Position numbers and translations under genes: made by a program
Notes under the pieces: model-generated
The model's database searches: none
What the model saw: only the letters and a program-made list of their open reading frames with translations
Told to the model about the DNA's origin: nothing
DNA from: G963674835 sp963674835
GTDB taxonomy: Bacteria > Planctomycetota > Planctomycetia > Pirellulales > Thermoguttaceae
Direction of reading: 5' to 3'
Assembly (NCBI GenBank): GCA_963674835.2
Contig: CAXXKC010000002.1
Coordinates: 930,001-994,000 of the forward strand
DNA length: 64,000 nt
Shown: positions 44,179-52,540 of the stretch, piece after piece
How positions within the stretch are numbered: the stretch's first letter is position 1
How the letters are laid out: every line of letters starts with the position of its first letter

Positions 44179-46224
44179 CTACTTCCTGTCCCACAGATTT
44201 CGTTCCGATGCGGCCCGCCGAATCTTGGCGCCGTCCTCCTCCAGCAGCAGCCGCTCTTCCTGCAGCCGTGCACAACTCGCCGCCACCAGATCCACGTACG
44301 CCTGCTGCGTCGGATACCGCTCGAGCACCGATCGCCGCGAATCGCCCGTCTCACGTTGTTCCTGCGGCGTCAACGGAAACGGGAAGCACGAGCCGATGAA
44401 CCGCGACAGCATGCCCTCGGCACCACACGCCTTTCCTCGCACATTCCAACCCGTATACGTCGCCAGCGGCACGGCGACATCCGGCAGTCGAATCCCCGCC
44501 ACCGCGTTTCCATCATCATTGATGGCCGGTACGAGCGTCACGTACGGCGCTCCCGTCTTCGGCGGAACGTTGTCGGCGATTCCTTCCGTCAACCAGCGAG
44601 GCCCCGGATCCAGCCGCAACGGCCGATAGAAACTCTCCGGCACGTGAACGCCCGGAATCCGCGGGAACGACTCGCGATAGACCTTCAAGCTCACCAGCGT
44701 GCCGTCATCGATCCGCGGATATCTCGAGGCCGGCGGTTTCTCGCCCGTGCTCACCCAGCGATCCAACGCCACCAGAAGCGCCCGCAGCGCCGGCCGATGA
44801 TCGAGCGTGTTGCGCAAATACTGATACATCCCCCGCGCCGGCGAACTCGACACCACGTGCTGCGCCCCGGTGATGAAGTAGATCCGTGCGTCCGGATCCA
44901 CTCCCAAATCGCGCGTGCCCTCCACGTCGGTATGCAGCAGCGACGCCGCTCGACTCCAATACTCGGCCGATGTCTCTGTGAAGAACATCTTCGGCAACGG
45001 CCCTCGGGCTCGGGCGCGGCTCAAAATGTCGCCTTCCTGGCCCGTCTTCGGGTCTTTCTCCGGTACCGTCGCAAAGGGAAACATGTCGCTCGGATACAGG
45101 TTCTCCTCAAGGTGCGAGTTGTACCGCGTCGTCTGCACGAATCGGCCGTTGAATTGTCCCCGCCCCGCGCCGCCGACGTGCGCGATCGCCCCATCGAACA
45201 CGGCCCGCCCTCGCGCATCGGCGTTGCGCCCCTCGTAGACGAAATGGTGAATGAACCGTCCCGACTGCGAAATGCCGAACACGTACGCGTGCTCCACCGC
45301 GCCGGCCAACGGATTGGGCACGCCCTGGCCATCCTTCTTCTCATAGCGGAAGAACGACACCACGTCGCGCACCGCGGCGAACCCCAGCCCCGTCACCCGC
45401 GGATCCTTCGCCACATAGACTAGCTCATAGATCCATCCCGGCCGGAAACCCTCTTTCAAGTAGAGCTGCTGCGGATCGGGCACCGCCTTGCCGTCCTCCC
45501 GGCGTGCAAAGGCCCAGCCGTCGCGACGCACCTCCACGGCCGGCTCCTCCCGGCTCGGTCGCATCGTCAACGTGGCCGTCGCGTTGTCCAGGCTGGCACT
45601 CGGGTACGAGTTGGAATTGCCCCAATACAACGGCTGACTGAACGCTTTCTGGTCGACAACGATCTCCGTGTACACCGGCGCCGTGATCGACTTGCCGTTC
45701 TGTCGCGCCACCGGAAGCGCGATCGTCAACCGACCGTTGCCCGGCAGCACGTCGCCATTCCAGCCGCACCACAAAATCGCGTATCCTTGTCGCATCAGAA
45801 ACCCGTTGCCAGCGTCCGCCAGTGTGGTCGGATCGTTTCCGCCCCGGTCGTTCATCGCCCCCAACATCAGCTTGTTGCCGCGATTGTCGACCTCGTAGAT
45901 GATGCGGCGGTTTCCCCGTTCCAGGTCAGTGGGCATCAGCAGGAAGAAGTCCGTCTGAAACTCCACCCGCCCTCGCTCGTTGCGGGGAGCTAGACGCAGA
46001 TCGACAATCCCCTCGTTGACCGGACCCTCCGGGTCCACCTCCAGGTACAACCGTCCGGTCAACTTCTCATAAGACCCGCTCTCCCCGAACGCATGTCCCT
46101 TGGCAAACGGCTCCCGGCGATCCACTTGAAGACGCACCACCTCCGCCAACACCGGCCACGAAACAGTCGCCGCCCATAGGGTGACGAAGGCCAAAGCGAC
46201 GATCCTCACCCGTCCACGTCCCAT
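44179..46224 (-). CDS. Secreted alpha/beta hydrolase of the PF20091 type
   Basis: 681 residues with a signal peptide (IVALAFVTLWAATVSWPVLA). The family is marked by RREPFAKGHAFGESGSYEKLTGRLYLEVDP, a conserved opening, and NRRIIYEVDNRGNK. The nucleophile region is VFGISQSGRFIHHFVYEG, and the catalytic acid/His lie in the C-terminal half. Members occur next to carbohydrate and aromatic catabolism genes; no substrate is established. It starts 12 bp after the NIF3 gene, suggesting one transcript. Confidence 0.9.
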   Translation of the reverse strand: MGRGRVRIVALAFVTLWAATVSWPVLAEVVRLQVDRREPFAKGHAFGESGSYEKLTGRLYLEVDPEGPVNEGIVDLRLAPRNERGRVEFQTDFFLLMPTDLERGNRRIIYEVDNRGNKLMLGAMNDRGGNDPTTLADAGNGFLMRQGYAILWCGWNGDVLPGNGRLTIALPVARQNGKSITAPVYTEIVVDQKAFSQPLYWGNSNSYPSASLDNATATLTMRPSREEPAVEVRRDGWAFARREDGKAVPDPQQLYLKEGFRPGWIYELVYVAKDPRVTGLGFAAVRDVVSFFRYEKKDGQGVPNPLAGAVEHAYVFGISQSGRFIHHFVYEGRNADARGRAVFDGAIAHVGGAGRGQFNGRFVQTTRYNSHLEENLYPSDMFPFATVPEKDPKTGQEGDILSRARARGPLPKMFFTETSAEYWSRAASLLHTDVEGTRDLGVDPDARIYFITGAQHVVSSSPARGMYQYLRNTLDHRPALRALLVALDRWVSTGEKPPASRYPRIDDGTLVSLKVYRESFPRIPGVHVPESFYRPLRLDPGPRWLTEGIADNVPPKTGAPYVTLVPAINDDGNAVAGIRLPDVAVPLATYTGWNVRGKACGAEGMLSRFIGSCFPFPLTPQEQRETGDSRRSVLERYPTQQAYVDLVAASCARLQEERLLLEEDGAKIRRAASERNLWDRK

Positions 46225-46236
46225 CGACTCAACCTC

Positions 46237-47019
46237 CTACATCCACTGAATCGGATCGCACTCTTCCCGGCTGGCCCACACCTCCAACTCAGGAAACTGC
46301 TTGGCAATCATCTCCGCCAAATGTTCCACCGCGAAACGCTCGCTCGCAAAATGGCCGGGCAGAATCAGGGCGACTCCCCTCGCCTCAGCCTCCAGGCACG
46401 TGTGAAACCGCGCTTCGCCCAGCAGCATGGCATCGCTTCCCGCCTGCACGGCCGCGCCGAGAAACTCGTCGGCCGCGCCGCAGCCAATAGCCAGAGTACG
46501 GATCGGCCGCTTCAGATCGCCCACCACGTGCAAGTGCTCGATCCCCAGCAACTCCCGCACACGATCGACCACCTCGGCCAGCGAACTAGGCTCTTCGAAC
46601 TCCCCCAGGCGCCCCGCGCCCGATCCATCCTCGCTCGGCACCAGCGGCACGACGTCCTGCAACCCAAGTCCGATCGCCAGGCGCTGGTTGATCCCCTCCT
46701 CGGCCGAGTCGAAAGCCGTATGCAGGCTGTAGACCCCAACCCGGGCAGCGATCAGCTCTAGCAGCAGCCGTCCGACGGTCGTGTCGGCGTTCAACTGCTT
46801 CACCGGGCGAAATGGCAGCGGGTGATGCGACACGATGAGATCCGCCCCCCGATTGACGGATTCTGCCGCCACGGCCGGCGTGATCGTCAGGCAGGTCATC
46901 ACTCGCTCAACCTCTGCCCGCCGATCGCCCACGAGCAAACCGACGTTATCCCACGATTCAGCCAACGGAAGCGGAGCCAACCCTTCCAGAAAACGGCCCA
47001 CGGTTTCAACGCTCGTCAT
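46237..47019 (-). CDS. NIF3-like dinuclear metal-centre protein
   Basis: 260 residues from ATG 47019, which matches the family start (TSVETVGRFLEGLAPLPLAESWDNVGLLVGD). Metal ligands appear as LIVSHHPLPFRP and SLHTAFDSAEEGINQRLA, and the C-terminus has GEARFHTCLEAEARGVALILPGHFASER. YbgI/NIF3 proteins form toroidal hexamers; some are GTP cyclohydrolase-like, but the role is unsettled. The frame is open 90 codons upstream, but that part is not conserved-looking and overlaps the divergent promoter region. Confidence 0.93.
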   Translation of the reverse strand: MTSVETVGRFLEGLAPLPLAESWDNVGLLVGDRRAEVERVMTCLTITPAVAAESVNRGADLIVSHHPLPFRPVKQLNADTTVGRLLLELIAARVGVYSLHTAFDSAEEGINQRLAIGLGLQDVVPLVPSEDGSGAGRLGEFEEPSSLAEVVDRVRELLGIEHLHVVGDLKRPIRTLAIGCGAADEFLGAAVQAGSDAMLLGEARFHTCLEAEARGVALILPGHFASERFAVEHLAEMIAKQFPELEVWASREECDPIQWM

Positions 47020-47368
47020 GCGGTCTTCTCTAGTAGAGCCGGTGAACATCGTTGCGGGCAAGTATATCGAAAACGGAACCGGCAACCCAGTCTCCCCGGC
47101 CCTCTCCGACTCGCCGTTTCTTGGGGGGAACTTGCCAGCAATCGGCACACAGATGAGACCATAAACAACCAATATGAAATACTTTATGAGATTGACTCTC
47201 CGGAGGCGGGGGACCAAAGCCTCGTGCTCGGGTACTGGAACACGCCCATCGAGTCCGCTATAATAACACCCCGCCGCAAGAAGGGGCACCTGTGGCTCGG
47301 TGGCTTATCTCGGTTACTTGTCATCGCGTTTGTCGATCGTTCACAACCTCGGGTTGGAGGGGACAGCA
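47020..47368. other. Divergent promoter region upstream of the M20/gpgS block (349 bp)
   Basis: Between the NIF3 gene (leftward) and the M20-like gene (rightward). The stretch 47160-47270 is clearly more AT-rich than its surroundings and contains a TATAAT hexamer at 47259-47264. No gene is supported. Confidence 0.55.
47259..47264 (+). promoter_or_regulatory. Candidate -10 element of the M20/gpgS transcript
   Basis: A perfect TATAAT about 105 bp upstream of the GTG start, inside an AT-rich stretch. No good -35 hexamer sits 16-18 bp upstream, so this is a weak call. Confidence 0.3.
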
Positions 47369-48541
47369 GTGACTGCAAACCTAGCCGTCTCCCAGGCGAT
47401 TGCCGGCCTTCCCGAGCTGCTCAAGCCGCTTCGAGAACGCCTGCTCGCCAACCTCGTCATGATTGCCCAGGTCCCGGCGCCTCTGGGAGCCGAAGAGCGA
47501 CGCGCTCGCTTCCTCCTCGACCGCTTCGCCGAGGCCGGACTCAGCGACGCGGCCGCCGACGAGGCCGGCAACGCCGTCGGCCGGCTCAACGGCACCCGCC
47601 GCAACCGCACCATCCTCTTGGCCTCTCACATCGATTCGATCTTCCCGGCCACGTCCAACCACGATGTTACCGTCGAAGCTGATCGTGTGACCGGCATCGG
47701 CGTCGGCGACAATGCCCTCGGCGCCGCGATCGTCTCCATGATGCCCACCGTCCTGCAGCACCTCGGCATCCAACTCGATTCCGACTTGCTGCTGGTGGGC
47801 ACAACCGGCTCAATGGGCCGAGGCAACCGCGCCGGCATTCGCTTCTTCCTCGACCACCTGCCCGAGAAGGTCCATTTCGGCATCTGCGTCGAGGGGGTCC
47901 AACTCGGCCGCCTCAACTCCTTCTCCATCGGCACCGCCCGCGCCGACCTCGTGTGCGACGTCCGTTCCCTCCCCAGTACATCTCCCGGCTACGGCTCGGA
48001 AAGCGCCCTCGTCGTGCTCAACCATGCCCTTAATCGCATCCTCGCCATCGCCACCCCCAGCCGCCCCTACACGCGCATCCTGATGGGAAAGATGCGCGCA
48101 GGCGTAAGCTACGACCTCGAACCCGACCACGCCGAGCTGGGACTGGAAGTCGTCAGCCACGAGGACGAGATGATCGAGCAGATCTGCAAGCAGATCAAAG
48201 ACATCGCCCTCGAGCTGTCGGCACGCCACGCCGTCGACGTCACGGTCGACATCTTCTCCACGACCAAGGCCGGCGGAATCCCCTTCGCCCATCCCCTGGT
48301 GACCTGCGTCACCGACGTCATGCAGCAGTTGCAGATCGAGCCCGACCAAAGCCACAGCCCGTCCGAGCTCTCCGAACTGATCGCCCGCGATATCCCCGCC
48401 GTCACCCTCGGAATCACCCGCGGCGGAAGAACTCGTAAGAAGGAAGCGGACCATGTAATGATCGAGCCGATCCTCACGGGCGTGGCCCAGTTGGTCGGCG
48501 TCGTCCTGGCCATTGATCGAGGAGCTTGCGATGAATCCTGA
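47369..48541 (+). CDS. M20-like metallopeptidase-fold protein, catalytic Glu pair not seen
   Basis: 390 residues from GTG 47369, with GGAGG eight bases upstream. It follows the M20/M28 exopeptidase layout: LASHIDSIFP (HxD), GVGDNALGAAIVSMMP (bridging Asp), an inner dimerisation domain and a late TRGGRTRKKEADHV. In active M20 enzymes the next strand ends in an EE pair; here it reads LVGTTGSMGRGNRAG, so the general-base Glu is missing, while ICVEGVQLG keeps a later Glu. It may therefore be a non-peptidase or an inactive relative. Its 3' end overlaps gpgS by 11 bases, so translation is coupled. Confidence 0.82.
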   Translation: MTANLAVSQAIAGLPELLKPLRERLLANLVMIAQVPAPLGAEERRARFLLDRFAEAGLSDAAADEAGNAVGRLNGTRRNRTILLASHIDSIFPATSNHDVTVEADRVTGIGVGDNALGAAIVSMMPTVLQHLGIQLDSDLLLVGTTGSMGRGNRAGIRFFLDHLPEKVHFGICVEGVQLGRLNSFSIGTARADLVCDVRSLPSTSPGYGSESALVVLNHALNRILAIATPSRPYTRILMGKMRAGVSYDLEPDHAELGLEVVSHEDEMIEQICKQIKDIALELSARHAVDVTVDIFSTTKAGGIPFAHPLVTCVTDVMQQLQIEPDQSHSPSELSELIARDIPAVTLGITRGGRTRKKEADHVMIEPILTGVAQLVGVVLAIDRGACDES

Positions 48542-49523
48542 AAAATGGCTTGCCGAGCGCACCTTCCATCACTCGAACTTCTGGGACATCAAGTGGCTCG
48601 TCGAGGAGAAGCAGCGACAAGGCCTGCGTATCTCTCTCTGCCTGCCCACCCTCAACGAGGAAAAGACGATCGGTCAAGAGATCGTCATCCTCAAGGCCGA
48701 ACTGGCCGATCGCTATCCGCTCTTGGACGAGATCGCCGTCGTCGACTCCGGCAGCAGCGATCGCACCTGCGAGATCGCCGCCAGCTTCGGGGCCGACGTG
48801 TACGTCGCCTCCGACCACCTCGTCGAAGAGGGCAGCTTCCGTGGCAAAGGCGAGAACCTCTGGAAGGCACTCTATCTGCTCGAGGGCGACATCATCGTCT
48901 ACATCGACGCCGACATCAAGAACATCCACCCCCGCTTCGTTTACGGCCTCGTCGGACCGCTCATCATCAACCCCGACATCCACTATGTCAAAGCATTCTA
49001 CGATCGCCCCATCGCCTTCTCCGGCGAGTTGCGTCCCACCGGCGGCGGCCGCGTCACCGAAATCCTCATCCGGCCCTTGTTCAGCTTGTTCTATCCCGAG
49101 CTGACCGCTATCTTGCAACCGCTCTCCGGCGAGTATGCTGGGCGGCGTTCCATCCTCGAGCAAATCCCCTTCCCCGTCGGCTACGGCGTCGAAACCGCCA
49201 TGCTCATCGACATCTACCAGCGACTGGGAATGTACGCCCTCGCCCAAACCGATCTCGACCGCCGCGTCCACCGCAACCAGGAAACGATCGCCCTCGGGCG
49301 CATGGCGTTCGGCGTGTTGCGAACCTTCATGTCGCGGCTTCAGCGCGAAGACATGGTGCGAATCCAGCGAGAACTTCCCACCATCATGCGCCAATTCGAA
49401 GTCAGCGACGGCAGGTATCGCCAGTTAGAGCACGTTATCGAGGAGATCGAACGGCAACCCATCCACGACCTGGAAAGCTATCGGCAGAAGTTCTACCCAC
49501 AAGCGCAACCGGTCTTTGAATGA
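48531..49523 (+). CDS. gpgS: Glucosyl-3-phosphoglycerate synthase (GT81)
   Basis: Transfers glucose from an NDP-glucose (UDP or GDP) to 3-phosphoglycerate, the first step of glucosylglycerate synthesis. 330 residues from ATG 48531, with GAGGAG six bases upstream. GpgS features are WLAERTFHHSNF, LCLPTLNEEKTIGQEIV, VVDSGSSDRT, the metal-binding VYIDADIKNI and ILQPLSGEYAGRR, which is diagnostic for this family; DLDRRVHRNQ follows. It overlaps the M20-like gene and is followed by a GT4, a HAD hydrolase, another GT4 and a phosphorylase, which supports a compatible-solute role. Confidence 0.93.
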   Translation: MNPEKWLAERTFHHSNFWDIKWLVEEKQRQGLRISLCLPTLNEEKTIGQEIVILKAELADRYPLLDEIAVVDSGSSDRTCEIAASFGADVYVASDHLVEEGSFRGKGENLWKALYLLEGDIIVYIDADIKNIHPRFVYGLVGPLIINPDIHYVKAFYDRPIAFSGELRPTGGGRVTEILIRPLFSLFYPELTAILQPLSGEYAGRRSILEQIPFPVGYGVETAMLIDIYQRLGMYALAQTDLDRRVHRNQETIALGRMAFGVLRTFMSRLQREDMVRIQRELPTIMRQFEVSDGRYRQLEHVIEEIERQPIHDLESYRQKFYPQAQPVFE

Positions 49524-49644
49524 GGTTCGCATCATCCACGCACGGACGCCGCGTGCACCCGCCGAAGATCGGGCGGACAGAGCACCGAACCAACACAAGC
49601 GGTCCGGCGCCGTGCATCGCCCGCACAAGACTCGATAGGTCTCC

Positions 49645-51210
49645 ATGAACCTGGCGATCCTCCATTATCATTTGAACCGGGGAGGTGTCACCCGGGTCAT
49701 CGAAAACCAGCTCCGCGCCCTTGATGCGGTGCTGGATCCCCGCCACCCGTGGACAGTCGCGATCCTCTACGGCGGCCGGCACGAAGGCTGGAACCTCCAG
49801 CTCGCCGAGCGATTCAACGCAATCCACCTTTCGCTCCACGAAGTCCCCTCGCTCGACTACGACGGAGTCGCCCCGATCGATGCGTCCCGCAACCAATCGT
49901 TGGGCGACGTTCTCTCCGACGTTCTCGCCCAATTGGACTTCGCCCCGCGCGACACGGTCGTCCATGTGCACAACCACGCCGTCGGCAAGAATGTCGCCCT
50001 ACCCGCCGCAGTGACGTCGCTGGCCGAGCAGGGCTATCCTCTCCTGCTGCAAATCCACGATTTCGCCGAAGATCTGCGCCCCGGCAACTTCCGCCATCTC
50101 GCCGACGGGCTCTCCCATGGGCAACCTGCCTCCGTCTGGCACGGCCGACTCTACCCACTGGCGCCCCAGGTACACTACGCCGTCCTAAACGGGCGCGACC
50201 ACAATATCCTGCAATCTGCCGGCGTTCCCGCCCCGCATCTGCACCTGCTGCCCAACCCTGTCCCCAGTCCGGGCCACCTCCCGCCACGGCCGTTGGCCCG
50301 CCGCAAGCTCGCCGATCGCTTCCATATCGACCCCGAACAGCGGTTCATGCTCTATCCGGTCCGCTGCATCCGCCGCAAGAACGCCGGCGAAGCACTCCTC
50401 TACAGCCTGCTCGCTGAACCAGGAACGGTCATCGGCCTCACGCTCCCACCGCTGAACCCGGCCGAGCTGCCCATCTACGAGCACTGGCGCACAACGGCCG
50501 ATCGCCTGAACCTGCCATGCCATTTCGGCGTCGCCGCGCCGGGAGCCTTGTCCTTCCACGAAAACCTCGCCGCCGCCGACGCCATGATCACCACCAGCGT
50601 TGCCGAGGGTTTCGGCATGGTTTTCCTCGAATCCTGGCTCACCGGCAACGTCCTCGTCGGACGCGATCTGCCCGAAATCACCGCCGATTTCACCCGAGCC
50701 GGGCTGCGGCTGGACCTTCTGCAGCCCAAGCTGCTAGTGCCCGCCACCTGGGTTGGGGTCGATCGGTTGCACCGCCGTCTGGTCGAGGCATACTGCCACA
50801 CGCTCGCGGCCTATGGCCGACCCGCGCCCTCCGATTTGAACCAGCAGGTTCATGCCAAGACCGCCGATGGTCTAGTCGATTTCGGCGACCTCGACGAACC
50901 GTTGCAGACGAGCGTGCTCGAAGCCGTGCGTACCAACCCACGCCGCCGCGACGAACTACTCACTCTGAATCCGCAGGTCGCCGCATCCCTGGAAGTCGCC
51001 GACTCAGACGCCGCAGAACTCATCCGCGCCAACGCGCAGACGATCGAGGCCAACTATGCACTCCTCCCCAGCGGACATCGTCTGAAAATGCTCTACCAAC
51101 ACGTCACCGACACCTTCAGCGGTCCCACCCAATCCGGCCCCATCCCCCACCCGGACCGAATTCTCAACTGGTTCCTCGACCTCAAGCGGTTTCGCTTGGT
51201 GCGAAACTAA
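49645..51210 (+). CDS. GT4-family glycosyltransferase (GT-B fold)
   Basis: 521 residues. The N-terminus MNLAILHYHLNRGGVTRVIENQLRAL is the usual GT4 opening. The donor side has LYPVRCIRRKNAGEALL and VAEGFGMVFLESWLTGNVLVG, with the E-x7-E pair that binds the sugar nucleotide. A C-terminal helical extension of about 140 residues is unusual. It lies 121 bp after gpgS on the same strand, so it may extend the sugar on glucosylglycerate or act in a related glycoconjugate step; acceptor and donor are unknown. Its stop is followed within five bases by repeat copy 5. Confidence 0.85.
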   Translation: MNLAILHYHLNRGGVTRVIENQLRALDAVLDPRHPWTVAILYGGRHEGWNLQLAERFNAIHLSLHEVPSLDYDGVAPIDASRNQSLGDVLSDVLAQLDFAPRDTVVHVHNHAVGKNVALPAAVTSLAEQGYPLLLQIHDFAEDLRPGNFRHLADGLSHGQPASVWHGRLYPLAPQVHYAVLNGRDHNILQSAGVPAPHLHLLPNPVPSPGHLPPRPLARRKLADRFHIDPEQRFMLYPVRCIRRKNAGEALLYSLLAEPGTVIGLTLPPLNPAELPIYEHWRTTADRLNLPCHFGVAAPGALSFHENLAAADAMITTSVAEGFGMVFLESWLTGNVLVGRDLPEITADFTRAGLRLDLLQPKLLVPATWVGVDRLHRRLVEAYCHTLAAYGRPAPSDLNQQVHAKTADGLVDFGDLDEPLQTSVLEAVRTNPRRRDELLTLNPQVAASLEVADSDAAELIRANAQTIEANYALLPSGHRLKMLYQHVTDTFSGPTQSGPIPHPDRILNWFLDLKRFRLVRN

Positions 51211-51214
51211 GATA

Positions 51215-51286
51215 CAGAGCGCATTCGGCGCGAATGTGGCGTGTATTTCGCTTTCCAAACCATAGCCGCCGCGAACGCTACAGTTA
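51215..51286 (+). repeat. Dispersed palindromic repeat, copy 5, left part
   Basis: CAGAGCGCATTCGGCG to AACGCTACAGT, ending at the TA (51285-51286) where the IS630 element begins. The right part is at 52387-52405. It lies just after the GT4 stop codon, like copies 1 and 4. Confidence 0.85.
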
Positions 51287-51340
51287 TTGACGGTCGCAGA
51301 AGTAGTGAACTGATTTACAGGTCGGTTCGTATGGGTATGC

Positions 51341-52359
51341 ATGGGACGAACACTTGGAACCAAGGCGGAGCAAGAAGCTCGGCGTGTCGCAGCCGGCCGG
51401 CTTCTTCTGGCCGGCAGCAAGAGCATCGACGTGGCTTGCGCTTTGAATGTAGCGACCTCGTCGGTTGGGCGATGGAAAGCGATTGTCCAATGCCAAGGCC
51501 TCGAAGGCCTGCGGACCAAGTCGCCCACCGGGCGACCACCCAAGTTGCCCAAGGCACGATTGAAAACGCTCACACGCATCCTTCTCAAGGGCGCCCTGGC
51601 TGCCGGATTTTCGTCCGATCTGTGGACCGGGAAACGCGTCGCTCAAGTCATTCGCCAAAGATTCAACGTCGACTACCATCCCCATCATGTGCTGAAGATC
51701 CTCCGGCAACTGACCCTAACACTGCAAAAACCGCAGCGTCGAGCACGACAACAAGACCCCGACGCACTGGAGCGTTGGCGAAACGTCGAGTGGCCGCGGA
51801 TAAAAAAGGGGCGGCCCGTTGGCGTCGGCCGATAGTGTTTTTGGACGAATCCGGCTTCCTGCTTCAGCCGACCGTCCGTCGAACCTGGGCACCATCGGGG
51901 CGGACGCCCATCTTGGTCGAATCGGCCCGGCGTGATCGACTCTCGGCGATCGGAGCCTTTTCGATTTCGCCTCTTCGCCGACGAATGGACTTCTTTTTTC
52001 AGTTGCACGGCCGCAACATCGACACGTCGCTTCTGATCGCGTTCCTGCGTAGCCTGCACCGTCGTTTTCGGCGTCGGCTTGTGCTCGTCTGGGACAATCT
52101 CCCTGCCCATTTCAAGACGGCCAAGTATTTCGCGATCAAGCATCCGTCTTGGTTCCGCTTCGAACCCTTGCCGTCCTACTGTCCCGAGTTGAATCCGGTG
52201 GAAGGCGTGTGGAGCTACGTCAAACACGGGTGCCAAGCCAACTTCGCGCCCACCGACGCCCACCATCTCCGCCAACAAACCACCCATTCCCTGTCGTCTC
52301 TCCGCCGCAATCAGAATCTCTTGCCCCGTTTCCTCGAACACACAAAACTCCTGCTCTAA
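51341..52359 (+). CDS. IS630 transposase, made by -1 programmed frameshift
   Basis: The first frame (51341-51835) holds a double HTH region (SIDVACALNVATSSVGRWK, WTGKRVAQVIRQRFNVDY). It shifts at 51802-51808 into the frame ending at 52359. The joined protein has about 339 residues, normal for IS630. The DDE triad is visible in the second part: VFLDESGFLLQP, LVLVWDNLPAHF and LPSYCPELNPVEGVWSYVK. Without the shift the first frame ends at a TAG after 164 residues and lacks the catalytic domain. Confidence 0.92.
51802..51808 (+). other. -1 frameshift heptamer in the IS630 transposase
   Basis: A AAA AAG read in the zero frame as ATA AAA AAG, the classical bacterial slippery heptamer. After slipping, translation continues GGG GCG GCC CGT into the DDE domain frame. 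The zero frame stops at TAG 25 bp further on. Confidence 0.85.
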
Positions 52360-52386
52360 TGGACTCACTACTTCTGCGACACTCAG

Positions 52387-52405
52387 TAGGTACGATTCGC
52401 ACTAG
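52387..52405 (+). repeat. Dispersed palindromic repeat, copy 5, right part
   Basis: TA then GGTACGATTCGCACTAG, the right end of the repeat, displaced from its left part by the IS630 insertion. Confidence 0.8.
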
Positions 52406-52540
52406 TCTCCCATCAAGCACAGCCCCGCCCACCCCCACAACCCTTCCCGTGTAAAGCCACCTCTCCCTTCTTCAACTCTCAATACGACTCAGCCCGCACT
52501 GGACCACAGATGTGCGTTCGTGCTCACCGATAAGGAATCC

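Larger units (their letters stand above)
51287..52386 (+). mobile_element. IS630-family insertion sequence, 1100 bp
   Basis: Terminal inverted repeats of about 26 bp share GTCGCAGAAGTAGTGA: left end TTGACGGTCGCAGAAGTAG..., right end (reverse complement) CTGAGTGTCGCAGAAGTAG.... A TA dinucleotide flanks both sides (51285-51286 and 52387-52388), the target duplication expected of IS630/Tc1-mariner elements. Removing the element and one TA restores repeat copy 5 with exactly the length of the other copies. The single transposase reads across a -1 frameshift. The element looks intact. Confidence 0.93.

Noticed and set aside
43972..45423. + strand frame of 483 codons opposite the PF20091 hydrolase
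   Set aside because: Antisense, Arg/His-rich, no start signal and no domain.
51341..51835. IS630 transposase as a decayed, frameshifted pseudogene
   Set aside because: The frames meet at a canonical -1 slippery heptamer, and the ends and the DDE triad are intact.
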